A stretch of DNA of 64,000 bases from positions 5,332,001 to 5,396,000 of the forward strand of contig JADKAF010000001.1 in the NCBI GenBank assembly GCA_016719295.1. Reading direction: 5' to 3'. Positions within the stretch are counted from its first letter, which is position 1. Each line of letters starts with the position of its first letter. Shown piece by piece: positions 1 to 7,337 of this stretch. This DNA is from Planctomycetota bacterium (lineage in GTDB: Bacteria; Planctomycetota; UBA1135; JADKAF01). Position numbers and translations under genes: made by a program. The notes beneath the pieces were generated by a model. That model was not told the origin of the DNA and ran no database searches. It saw only the letters and a program-made list of their open reading frames with translations.

Positions 1-477
1 CCGACCCGAGCGCTCCGCGCGGCGAAAGATCTCGCCGTGCGCGGCGCCGCGAGCGAGGCGAGGCTGCTCGCCGAGCGCATCGAGGCGCTGCACGGCAGCA
101 AGCTCGAGGCCGAGGACAAGAAGAACCTGCTGCGCCTGCGGGCGCGCCTCGCCGCGGCGGCGAGCGCGACGCCCGAGGAGGTCGCGATCTTGGAGGAGAT
201 CGTTTCCCTCGATCCGCTCGACGGCGATGCGCTGATCCTCCTCGGTCAGCACGCGAGCAAGCGCGGCGAGGCCGAGAAGGCGGTCTTCTACTACGAGCGC
301 GCCGCGGCGCTCGAGGCCTTCGAGGCCGACGCGAAGGTGCGCCACGCCGAGCTCTTGGTCGGGCAATCGAAGTACGCGGAGGCCCTGCCGCTCCTGCGCC
401 GCGCCCAGGCCTTGAAGCCGCGCGAGTCGATCCAGCAGTATCTGGAGCAGGTCGAGCGCGTGGCGCAGTCGCGCTGA
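1..477 (+). CDS. TPR-repeat protein, 3' end only
   Basis: The frame is open from base 1, so the start lies outside the window; the first in-window start codon is a GTG at 37. The visible 158 residues are helical and contain tetratricopeptide-like units: a stretch with LGQHASKRGEAEKAVFYYERA around residues 75-100, then VGQSKYAEALPLLRRAQALKP. This alternation of small and aromatic residues is typical of TPR scaffolds that mediate protein contacts. The frame ends 35 bases before the next gene on the same strand, so the two may share a transcript. What the repeats bind cannot be told. The TPR call is solid; the function is unknown. Confidence 0.75.
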   Translation, partial: PTRALRAAKDLAVRGAASEARLLAERIEALHGSKLEAEDKKNLLRLRARLAAAASATPEEVAILEEIVSLDPLDGDALILLGQHASKRGEAEKAVFYYERAAALEAFEADAKVRHAELLVGQSKYAEALPLLRRAQALKPRESIQQYLEQVERVAQSR

Positions 478-512
478 GCGCGCTCGATCTCGCTCGAGCC
501 GCAGAAGGCCAC

Positions 513-1445
513 ATGTCCGCACCGCGCGCGGCGCTCGTCGCCATCGCTCTCAAGATCGTCGCTCTCGCGAGCTCGTGCTCGGGGCCGCGCCTCTTCACGC
601 ACGAAGATCCGCAGGCCGCGTTCGCGCGCTACGCGAGCTTCGGCTTCGCGCCGAAGCTCGGCACGGACGACGCGGGCTACGGCACCATCCTCTCGGAGTT
701 CCTGAAGAGCGCGACGACGCGCGCGCTCGAGGCGCGCGGCTATCGCCAGGATCCCGAGCCCGACCTCCTGGTGAACTTCTACGTCGCGACGCGCGAGCGC
801 CTCCAGGCCTCGTCGACGCCGACCGGCTATTACGGCTATCGCCGCTACGACGCCTGGCACGGCTATGTGGGCTACGAGACGCGCGTCTCGGAGTACACCG
901 AGGGCACGCTGAGCATCGACTTGATCGACCTCCGCCGTGGTCGGCTCGTATGGGAGGGCACGCTGGTCGGTCGCGTCACCGACGAGATGCGGCGGAACCT
1001 CCGCGCCACGATCGACGAAGCCGTCGCCGAGGTCTTCGAGGGCTTCCCTCACACGGCCGGGCGGGACCCGCTGCCGCCGCTCGAGGGCGCGCTGGATGCG
1101 CGCGCGCTGCTGCCGCTCGCCGAGCAGGGTTTCGCCGTCGCGCAGATGAACCTGGCGCTGCTCTATCTCCGCGGCGAGGGCGTCGAGAAGAGCCCGGCGG
1201 AAGCCGCGCGCTGGATGCGAGCCGCGGCCCTGCAGGGCTTCGCGAAGGCGCAGGCGCGCTTGGGCGCGATGTACGAGCACGGCCGCGGCGTGCCGGCCGA
1301 TCCGACCATGGCGTACTTCTGGTGCCATCTCGCCGCGCAGCAGGGCGATCCGAGCGGGCTCGAGCAGCGCTCGGCGCTGGCTCAGCGCCTCGCCCCGGAG
1401 CTCGTGGCCGAGGCGGAGCAGCGCGCGCGCGAGTGGCAGCGCTGA
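513..1445 (+). CDS. DUF4136 lipoprotein with Sel1 repeats
   Basis: A protein of 310 residues. The N-terminus is hydrophobic and ends in ALASSC, a plausible but not ideal lipobox (Cys22). Residues about 30-185 resemble the DUF4136 family of bacterial lipoproteins (PDLLVNFYVATRERLQ is the recognisable core). Residues about 200-275 hold two Sel1-type repeats with the usual spacing (AQMNLALLYLRGEGV and AQARLGAMYEHGRGV). DUF4136 proteins are envelope lipoproteins of unknown role and Sel1 repeats are protein-binding solenoids, so the fusion suggests an envelope adaptor. AAGG lies 7 bases before the ATG. It follows the TPR protein by 35 bases and may be co-transcribed. Confidence 0.8.
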   Translation: MSAPRAALVAIALKIVALASSCSGPRLFTHEDPQAAFARYASFGFAPKLGTDDAGYGTILSEFLKSATTRALEARGYRQDPEPDLLVNFYVATRERLQASSTPTGYYGYRRYDAWHGYVGYETRVSEYTEGTLSIDLIDLRRGRLVWEGTLVGRVTDEMRRNLRATIDEAVAEVFEGFPHTAGRDPLPPLEGALDARALLPLAEQGFAVAQMNLALLYLRGEGVEKSPAEAARWMRAAALQGFAKAQARLGAMYEHGRGVPADPTMAYFWCHLAAQQGDPSGLEQRSALAQRLAPELVAEAEQRAREWQR

Positions 1446-1489
1446 TCGGCTCGAAGTAGGGAGGGAGCGGCTCCCCCTCGGAGGGCTCG

Positions 1490-1565
1490 AGAGGAACTCC
1501 GGTGCGGCGAGAGGCTGCGCTGCGTGTATCGGGCGTGCGGAGCCGATACATTCCGCAGTTCCTCT
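1490..1565 (+). promoter_or_regulatory. structured leader upstream of wecE
   Basis: Between the Sel1 lipoprotein and wecE there is a nested inverted repeat. The outer arms are AGAGGAACT (1490-1498) and AGTTCCTCT (1557-1565), extended inward by GCGG (1504-1507) and CCGC (1553-1556). The inner hairpin has arms TGTATCGG (1525-1532) and CCGATACA (1543-1550). It ends 19 bases before the wecE ATG. The perfect 9+4 and 8 bp stems suggest a folded 5' leader that could control the glycan operon. It matches no riboswitch class I know, and there is no U-tract to make it a plain terminator. Confidence 0.4.
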
Positions 1566-1584
1566 TGGGTGCACATCCCCGTCG

Positions 1585-2724
1585 ATGCAGGGGCCGAAGA
1601 TCCCATTCCACCGGGCCGAGACCGTCGGCCGCGAGCTCGAGCACGTAGCTGCTTCCGTGGCCAGCGGCCACATCGGGGCCGGCGGTCCGTTCGGAGATCG
1701 CTGCGCGCGCCGGCTCGAAGAGCTGCTGGGCTCGCGCCACGTCTTGCTGACGAAGTCGTGCACGCACGCGCTCGAGATGATGGCGCTGCTGCTCGATCTC
1801 GGGCCCGAGGACGAGGTGATCCTGCCGTCCTTCGCCTACGTCACGACGGCGAACGCGTTCGCGCTGCGCGGCGCGCGAGTCGTCTTCGCCGACGTCGAGC
1901 GCGAGACCTTGAACCTCGACCCCGCGAGCGTCCGCGCGCGGATCACGCCTCGCACGAAGGCGATCGTGGCCCTGCACTACGCGGGGGCCGCCTGCGACCT
2001 GCGCGCGCTCTCCGCTCTCGCCACCGAGCGCGGGATCGCGCTGCTCGAGGACAACGCGCACGGGCTCGGCAGCTCGCTCGAGGGGCGCAAGCTGGGCTCG
2101 TTCGGCAGCCTCTCGGGGGTGAGCTTCCACGAGACGAAGACGATCACCTGCGGCGAGGGCGGGGCGCTCGCGGTGAACGACGAGGTCATGCTCGCGCGCG
2201 CCGAGATCCTGCTGCAGAAAGGCACGGATCGCGCGAAGTTCCTGCGCGGGCAGGTGCGCTTCTACTCGTGGCACGGGCTCGGCTCGTCGTTCGAGATGTC
2301 CGAGCTCCACGCGGCATTCCTCTGGGGCCAGCTCGAGCGCTGGGACGAGATCCTCGGCCGGCGCGTGCGGCAATGGCAGCGCTACGCGCACGAGCTCGCG
2401 AGCTGGGCTCGCGCGAACGACGTGCATCTCCCCGTCGTGCCGGCGGGCTCGACCTCGAGCTGCCACATCTTCGCCCTGCGCCTGCCGAGCGAAGCGCATC
2501 GCGAGCGCTTCTTGAAGGAGCTCGCCGCCGGCGGTGTTCAGGCGACGTTCCACTATCTGCCGCTGCATCTCTCGAAGATGGGGCGCGAGCTCGGCTACGG
2601 GCCGGGCGACTGCCCCGTCTCCGAGGAGGCCGGCGCTTGCCTGGCTCGTCTTCCGCTCTCCTTCGGGCTCGGCGACGAGCAGCAGAGCCGCGTGCTCGAG
2701 GTCGTGCATGAGTTCCGGGTCTGA
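1585..2724 (+). CDS. wecE: dTDP-4-amino-4,6-dideoxygalactose transaminase (WecE/RffA)
   Basis: A 379-residue fold-type I PLP aminotransferase of the DegT/DnrJ/EryC1/StrS family. It aligns along its whole length with what I remember of E. coli WecE (376 aa): VLLTKSCTHALEMMALLLD, PSFAYVTTANAFALRGARVVF, the PLP-lysine segment SFHETK (Lys at about 185), the KGTDRAKF and GSSFEMSELHAAFLWGQLE blocks, and FHYLPLH near the C-terminus. WecE converts dTDP-4-keto-6-deoxyglucose to dTDP-Fuc4N for surface glycans. It is first in an overlapping three-gene operon with two glycosyltransferases, which supports a cell-envelope polysaccharide role. No clear Shine-Dalgarno precedes the ATG. Confidence 0.88.
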   Translation: MQGPKIPFHRAETVGRELEHVAASVASGHIGAGGPFGDRCARRLEELLGSRHVLLTKSCTHALEMMALLLDLGPEDEVILPSFAYVTTANAFALRGARVVFADVERETLNLDPASVRARITPRTKAIVALHYAGAACDLRALSALATERGIALLEDNAHGLGSSLEGRKLGSFGSLSGVSFHETKTITCGEGGALAVNDEVMLARAEILLQKGTDRAKFLRGQVRFYSWHGLGSSFEMSELHAAFLWGQLERWDEILGRRVRQWQRYAHELASWARANDVHLPVVPAGSTSSCHIFALRLPSEAHRERFLKELAAGGVQATFHYLPLHLSKMGRELGYGPGDCPVSEEAGACLARLPLSFGLGDEQQSRVLEVVHEFRV

Positions 2725-4351
2725 TGCGCCGCGCAGCGGCGGGCGCTCTACCGCGCTGCTGCTCTTCTTCGTGCTGCTGGCGCTCGCGCTGCGCTGGCCG
2801 CTGCTCTCGCGCAGCGTCTGGTTCGACGAAGCGTGCATGTCGCATCAGCGCACGGGGACCTGGGAGCAGCTCCTGGCGACTCTCTACGTCGACATCCATC
2901 CGCCGCTCTACGTCGCGTTCATGCACTTCTGGAACGCTGGCTTCGGCGACTCGGCGCTCTCGATGCGGACCCCTCCGCTCGTCTGCGGCCTGCTCTCGAT
3001 CCTGGCCGTCTTCTGGGCCGGCCGGCGCTTCGTCGGCGATCGCGCCGCGCTGATCGCCGCGGGCCTGCTCGCCTGCTCGCCCGCGCATCTCTGGTACTCG
3101 GCGGAGGCGCGGCTCTACACGCCGATGGCGCTCTCGGCACTCCTCGCGGTCGGCTGCTGGCATCGCCTGCTGCGCGGCGAGGGTGGCGTGCTGCTCTGGC
3201 TCGCGCACGCCGTGAACCTGCTCGTGATGATCACGCTGCACTACTACCTCGCCGTGTACGTGCTGCTGCTCGCGCTGCTCGCGCCGCTCTTCGTCCGCGG
3301 GATCACCCCGGCGGTGAAGAAGCTCTGGCTAGCGCACGGCGGCGCCCTCGTCCTGCTCGCCGGCTTCGTCGGGATGAAGATGGCCTTCGGCCACTTCGAG
3401 AAGTCGCAGGACTACATGCGCGATCTCACGGCCGCGGAGCTCCTGCCGCTCTTCGCCGGCTGGATGTGGACCGGCAACGTGTTCCAGGCGCTCGCCCCGG
3501 AGCAGGCGACGTTGGCGGAGGTCCTCCGCATCGGCGCCGCGGTGCTCTGGATCGCGCTCGCGCTGCTCGGCACCTTCGCGATCCTGCGCGCGCGCCGCGA
3601 GCGGCCCGACGGACCGTGGCTCGCGGTCCTGGCTCTCGCGATCCCCGCGTTCCTCTTCCTCGTGCCGTGGGTCGGGCTGCACAAGAACTACATCGAGCGC
3701 AGCACGATCGCCGCTCTGCCCTTCGTGCTGCTCTGGATCGGTGCCGGGCTCGATGCCGCGGGCCGGCGCTTCGGCGCGCTGCTCGGCGTGCTCGTCGCTG
3801 TGGTGCTCGCGGCGAGCCTCGGGACGATCTACCGCTACCAGCACGAGCGCTGGACGGTCTACAAGCCGAACCCCGACTGGGCCTCCGCGGCGGCGTATCT
3901 CGGCCGCGAGATCGACGCCGGCGTCGCGGGACGCCCGATCTTCACCTCGAAGCCGAACCCGCGCTCGCTCTGCTACTACGACGGGCGGATCCAGGACGTG
4001 AAGAACCTGGAGCCCGCGGCCGAGCTCGGCGCGATCGGAGGCAAGGTGCGGAAGCGCTTCGGTGAATGGCTCGGCGATTTCGCCGAGCGCACCTTCACCG
4101 AGTTCGAGCGCCAGAAGGCGGAGCTCCTCGCGAACGCGAAGCTCTTCGTCTATCGCGCGGGTGAAGGCTCGGTCGCTTCGCTCGATCCGCGCGCGAAGAT
4201 CGGCGACGGCGTCTTCTATCTCCTGCGCAACCACTGGCATCCGCCCGGGGACACGACCGTCGAGAGCTTGGTCGCGAGCCCCGAAGTGGAGGTGCTGGAG
4301 ACGCGCGCGTACGCGGGCGTCACGGTGTGGAAGGCGAGGCTGCGCCGATGA
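2708..4351 (+). CDS. membrane glycosyltransferase, GT39/ArnT-like
   Basis: A multi-pass membrane protein of 547 residues. I chose the ATG at 2708, which overlaps the 3' end of wecE by 17 bases; the frame is open further upstream but only as a shadow of wecE. After a first membrane segment (about 16-36) comes VWFDEA (Asp40-Glu41), the periplasmic acidic motif typical of the PMT/ArnT superfamily, which moves sugars from polyprenyl-phosphate donors. About ten further hydrophobic segments follow to residue 380, then a soluble C-terminal part. The next gene is a GT2 enzyme of the kind that makes polyprenyl-phosphate sugars, so the pair may load and transfer one sugar. Acceptor unknown. Confidence 0.8.
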   Translation: MSSGSDAPRSGGRSTALLLFFVLLALALRWPLLSRSVWFDEACMSHQRTGTWEQLLATLYVDIHPPLYVAFMHFWNAGFGDSALSMRTPPLVCGLLSILAVFWAGRRFVGDRAALIAAGLLACSPAHLWYSAEARLYTPMALSALLAVGCWHRLLRGEGGVLLWLAHAVNLLVMITLHYYLAVYVLLLALLAPLFVRGITPAVKKLWLAHGGALVLLAGFVGMKMAFGHFEKSQDYMRDLTAAELLPLFAGWMWTGNVFQALAPEQATLAEVLRIGAAVLWIALALLGTFAILRARRERPDGPWLAVLALAIPAFLFLVPWVGLHKNYIERSTIAALPFVLLWIGAGLDAAGRRFGALLGVLVAVVLAASLGTIYRYQHERWTVYKPNPDWASAAAYLGREIDAGVAGRPIFTSKPNPRSLCYYDGRIQDVKNLEPAAELGAIGGKVRKRFGEWLGDFAERTFTEFERQKAELLANAKLFVYRAGEGSVASLDPRAKIGDGVFYLLRNHWHPPGDTTVESLVASPEVEVLETRAYAGVTVWKARLRR

Positions 4352-5127
4352 CGGAGCGCGCCGCAGAGGACGCGAGCGCTGATCCGGCTCCCGAGCTCTC
4401 GCTGGTGATCGCCTGCTATCAGGAGGAAGGTCACCTGCGCGATTCCGTGCGCGAGCTCGTGCAGACCCTCGAGGCGAGCGGCGAGCGCTACGAGCTCGTC
4501 TTTCTCGACGATTGCAGCCGCGACGGCACGGCCGCGATCGTGCGCGAGCTCGTCGCTTCGCTCCCGCAAGCTCGCGCGATCTATCACGCGCAGAACGTGG
4601 GCCGCGGCGGCACGGTGAGCGAGGGCTTCCGCCTCGCGCGCGGCCGTGTCGTGGGCTTCCTCGACATCGACCTCGAGGTGCACTGCCGTCATATCCCGCG
4701 CATGCTCGCCGCCATCCGTGCCGGCGCCGATGGCGCGACGGCCTATCGCGAGTACTCCGTGGGCTTCAGCTGGAACGGCTTCGTGCGCCACGTGCTGAGC
4801 CAGGGCTATCGCTGGATCGTCGGCCTCTTCCTGCGCCTGCCGTATCGCGACACCGAGACCGGCTTCAAGTTCTTCGTGCGCGAGCGCATCCTCCCGGTCC
4901 TCGACGAGACGCGCGATCGCGGCTGGTTCTGGGACACCGAGATCATGGTGCTCGCGCATCGCGCGGGGCTCCGCATCACCGAGGTGGCGTGCCCCTTCGT
5001 GCGCCGCGGGGACAAGAAGTCGACGGTGCGCGTGTTCCGCGACACGTGGCGCTATCTGGTGGCGCTGCGGGCGTTCCGCAGGCGGTTGCGGGCGGAGAAG
5101 GACTCCTCGCAACGCGGTGCTCGGTAA
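4348..5127 (+). CDS. family 2 glycosyltransferase, polyprenyl-phosphate sugar synthase type
   Basis: A 259-residue GT-A glycosyltransferase. The ATG at 4348 overlaps the stop of the previous gene as ATGA; a GTG at 4327 would add seven residues but lacks this coupling. Visible GT2 landmarks are LSLVIACYQEEGHL at the start, FLDDCSRDGT, the DXD-like FLDIDLE, and YRDTETGFKFFVRE further on, which resembles the DPM1/GtrB group. Such enzymes transfer a hexose from a nucleotide sugar to polyprenyl phosphate at the cytoplasmic face. With no added membrane helices it is the DPM1-like short form. Last gene of the wecE operon. Confidence 0.83.
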   Translation: MTERAAEDASADPAPELSLVIACYQEEGHLRDSVRELVQTLEASGERYELVFLDDCSRDGTAAIVRELVASLPQARAIYHAQNVGRGGTVSEGFRLARGRVVGFLDIDLEVHCRHIPRMLAAIRAGADGATAYREYSVGFSWNGFVRHVLSQGYRWIVGLFLRLPYRDTETGFKFFVRERILPVLDETRDRGWFWDTEIMVLAHRAGLRITEVACPFVRRGDKKSTVRVFRDTWRYLVALRAFRRRLRAEKDSSQRGAR

Positions 5128-5523
5128 GGATCTCCAAGATCGAAGCTGTCGGAGGGTCCATCCCTCCGCCTAACGCGGGGCCGCGGTGACTCCCGTCGTC
5201 ATCGGAGCTCCACGACTGCTTGGGAGATCGCACCACCGGCGTGGCTCCGGAGCCACACGCAGTGGTCTAGGGCCGCAAGATCCTCGTGCGCAGCGCTTCC
5301 TAGAGCTTCAGCAGCTCCTGGATTCCACGGCCGGCGTGATGCCGGACCTCCGCGACGCCGCGCAGCTCGGTGCGGGAAGCTGCGGTGCCACTCTGAATCC
5401 CTCGCGTGACGCGACTCGTGCTCCGTCAGAGCGCGATGCTCCCTTCCCCGACCGCAGAGCTTGGCAGATCCGTTCCACTCCTGACGAGCGCTGCGTCCCA
5501 GATCGACGTGTTCGTGCGCGCGC
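5128..5523. other. gene-free stretch with small palindromes
   Basis: No convincing gene in 396 bases. A perfect 7 bp hairpin (CGGAGGG, loop TCCAT, CCCTCCG) lies at 5150-5168, just past the stop of the GT2 gene; it may end transcription although no T-run follows. A 16 bp perfect palindrome, GTGGCTCCGGAGCCAC, is at 5241-5256. Several frames are open on the minus strand but show no family signature. Confidence 0.5.
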
Positions 5524-6051
5524 TCAACCGCGGAGATCCCGATAGAAGAAGACCGTCGCGCAGAGCTCGCCGTTCGGCAGCAGCGCGAAATCCGGGACGA
5601 TGCCGACGCGCTGCCAGCCGTTCCGCTCGTAGAGCCGCTCGGCGTCCGCGCTCGCCGTGTCGAGCACCAGGATCGTGCGACCGAGCTCGCGCGCCCACGC
5701 TTCGGCGGCGCGCAGGAGGGCATCGCCGATGCCGCGGCGGCGCGCGCGGCGGTGCACGAGCATCTTGGCGAGATCGGCGCGATGCGGCTGGTTCTCGGGG
5801 AGATCGAGCACGAGCTGCGCCGTGCCGAGGATGCCCGAGGCATCCTCCGCGACGAGGAGCGCGCGTGCGCCGCGGCGCACGTCCTCGGTGATGCGGCGCC
5901 AAAACGCGAGCGCGCGCTCGGGTTCGAGCGGTGAGAGGAAGCTCACCGAGGCGCCGCCGGCGACGCAGTCGACGAGCACCTCGGCGAGAGCGCGGAGCTC
6001 CGCTTCGCTGGGTGCCAGGAGGCGGCGGATCGAGAGGGACGGAGCTTCCAT
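5524..6051 (-). CDS. GNAT family N-acetyltransferase
   Basis: A 175-residue GCN5-related acetyltransferase. The acetyl-CoA pyrophosphate loop is visible as VHRRARRRGIGDALL (about 97-111), preceded by the beta-strand ILGTAQLVLDLP and followed by ILVLDTASADAERLYERNGWQRVG, the usual motif B region. Substrate is not predictable from sequence. Its ATG lies only 4 bases after the stop of the XRE-cupin regulator, so it is the second gene of that operon and is likely under the same autoregulated promoter. It may modify the small molecule sensed by the cupin domain, but this is inference. Confidence 0.88.
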   Translation of the reverse strand: MEAPSLSIRRLLAPSEAELRALAEVLVDCVAGGASVSFLSPLEPERALAFWRRITEDVRRGARALLVAEDASGILGTAQLVLDLPENQPHRADLAKMLVHRRARRRGIGDALLRAAEAWARELGRTILVLDTASADAERLYERNGWQRVGIVPDFALLPNGELCATVFFYRDLRG

Positions 6052-6055
6052 CGCT

Positions 6056-6643
6056 TCAGCTCCGACCGATCGCCGAGGAGACGATGGCGACGAGGTAGCG
6101 CGCGCGCGTGCGCCCCGGGTTCCGGAACACGACGGGGCGATCGACGCTCATCGCGAGGCAGTCGCCTTCGGCCAGCGCGTAGGTCTCTTTGCCGAAGCTC
6201 AGCTCGAGCTTGCCCGCGAGGAGCCAGATCTGCTGATGGATGTGGGGCTCGTGCGCCGTGGACTCGAAGGCCACGCGCGCGCCCGCCGGCAGCTCGATCT
6301 CGGAGAGGCGCAAGGGCGCAGGGTAGCCCAGCGGTGAGAGCTGCCGGCGCAGATAGCGGGACTCGGGATCTTTCCAGAGCGGCTGATCGGCGTGCCGCGC
6401 GAGCGGGGAGGGGCTCGCGTAGGGCGCGTCGAAGAGCGAGGCGAGCGGAACGCCGAGGCCGGTCGCGAGCTTGTCCAGCACGACCGCCGTGGCGCTCGTC
6501 TCGCCGCGCTCGACGAGCGAGATCATCGAGCGGCTGACGCCGCTCCGCGCGGCGAGGGCTTCGAGCGAGAGTCCGGACGCGGCGCGCAGCGCGCGCACGC
6601 GTTCGGCGATGCGGCCGTCGAGCGTGGGCAGTGAGTCCACCAT
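6056..6643 (-). CDS. XRE-family regulator with cupin sensor domain
   Basis: A 195-residue two-domain regulator. Residues about 8-65 form a helix-turn-helix (LEALAARSGVSRSMISLVER). Residues about 120-190 form a cupin barrel (HEPHIHQQIWLLAGKLELSF, then the double-glycine turn of YALAEGDCLAM), a common small-molecule sensor fused to XRE domains. I prefer the ATG at 6643; an ATG at 6664 would add seven residues. A TTGACG/GATTCT promoter with a 17 bp spacer places the transcription start about 3 bases before that ATG, so the message would be nearly leaderless. Two palindromes overlap this promoter, suggesting autorepression. The GNAT gene follows in the same operon. Confidence 0.87.
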   Translation of the reverse strand: MVDSLPTLDGRIAERVRALRAASGLSLEALAARSGVSRSMISLVERGETSATAVVLDKLATGLGVPLASLFDAPYASPSPLARHADQPLWKDPESRYLRRQLSPLGYPAPLRLSEIELPAGARVAFESTAHEPHIHQQIWLLAGKLELSFGKETYALAEGDCLAMSVDRPVVFRNPGRTRARYLVAIVSSAIGRS

Positions 6644-6670
6644 GGTGGAAGGAGAATCCAGCATACTGGA
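6636..6670. promoter_or_regulatory. tandem palindromic operators of the XRE-cupin gene
   Basis: Two related 14 bp palindromes: TCCACCATGGTGGA (6636-6649, perfect) and TCCAGCATACTGGA (6657-6670, one mismatched pair). They match TCCASCATRSTGGA and are 21 bp apart centre to centre, two helical turns. The second fills the -35/-10 spacer and the first covers the expected transcription start and ATG of the minus-strand regulator. They are good candidates for the regulator's own binding sites. They could also affect the divergent gene that starts at 6744. Confidence 0.6.
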
Positions 6671-6681
6671 AGCACCGTCAA
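6653..6681 (-). promoter_or_regulatory. predicted promoter of the XRE-cupin/GNAT operon
   Basis: On the minus strand TTGACG (6676-6681) and GATTCT (6653-6658) are separated by 17 bp. The -35 box matches the consensus at five of six positions; the -10 box is weaker. The projected transcription start is within a few bases of the ATG at 6643. Confidence 0.4.
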
Positions 6682-6743
6682 GGGCCCGTTCGCGCGCGAG
6701 GTGCTCTGGTACGCTCCGCGGCACGCATCCCGCGGAGGACTCC

Positions 6744-7331
6744 ATGCTCGCCTCGCTCGCGCTCTCGTTCGCTTTGCTCGCCTGCGCCCAGGAGCCGGCT
6801 CGACCGCCGACGGCGGCCGAAGTTCTCGCGCCGTGGCAAGGCCAGTGGCGCGGCGAGCTCGAGCTCTGGCAGCGCGACGGCGTCGCGCGGCGCGTGCCGA
6901 TGGAGCTGCACGTCCAGCCCGTGAGCGCGAGCGAGTGGACCTGGACGATCGTCTACGGCGCGCCCTCCGATCGGCAGGAGCGGCGCTACGCGCTGCGCGC
7001 GAAGGACGGCGGCGCGCTCGAGATCGACGAGCGGAACGGCATCGTGCTCCCACTGCAGCGCTTCGCTCAACGCTTCTTCTCGCGCTTCTCGGTTGGAACG
7101 AGCGAGCTGCTCGCGCGCTACGAGCTCGTCGGCGAGGGGGAGCTGCTCTACGAGATGATCAGCGCGGGCGGCGCCGAGGCCGGGAAGACCGGAGGTGCGG
7201 GCGAGACGCCCGAGGTCGTCACGGCACCCGTGTGTGGGTTCCAGCGCGCGCTCCTGCGGCGCGCCGCGGAGCGCTCCCCGCAGCCGGAAGCTCGCCCTTC
7301 GACGGGCGAGCCTCCGGCCAAGAAGGGCTGA
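6744..7331 (+). CDS. secreted protein of unknown function
   Basis: A 195-residue protein that I do not recognise. The start is fixed by a good ribosome binding site (GGAGG, 5 bases before the ATG at 6744). The first 15 residues are a hydrophobic export signal (LASLALSFALLACAQEP); LLAC is also a usable lipobox, which would make it a lipoprotein anchored at about Cys14. The mature part reads like a small beta-rich domain (WQGQWRGELELW, EWTWTIVYGAPSDRQERRYALR), reminiscent of lipocalin-like or heme-binding-like barrels but with no diagnostic motif. It is divergent from the XRE-cupin regulator, whose operators lie 75-110 bases upstream. Confidence 0.7.
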   Translation: MLASLALSFALLACAQEPARPPTAAEVLAPWQGQWRGELELWQRDGVARRVPMELHVQPVSASEWTWTIVYGAPSDRQERRYALRAKDGGALEIDERNGIVLPLQRFAQRFFSRFSVGTSELLARYELVGEGELLYEMISAGGAEAGKTGGAGETPEVVTAPVCGFQRALLRRAAERSPQPEARPSTGEPPAKKG

Positions 7332-7337
7332 CGTGCG

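Noticed and set aside
5128..5170. tRNA-Ser-like 3' end (GGAGGGTCCATCCCTCCGCC)
   Set aside because: The T-loop is one to two bases too short, no acceptor or anticodon arm precedes it, and it looks like a simple hairpin.
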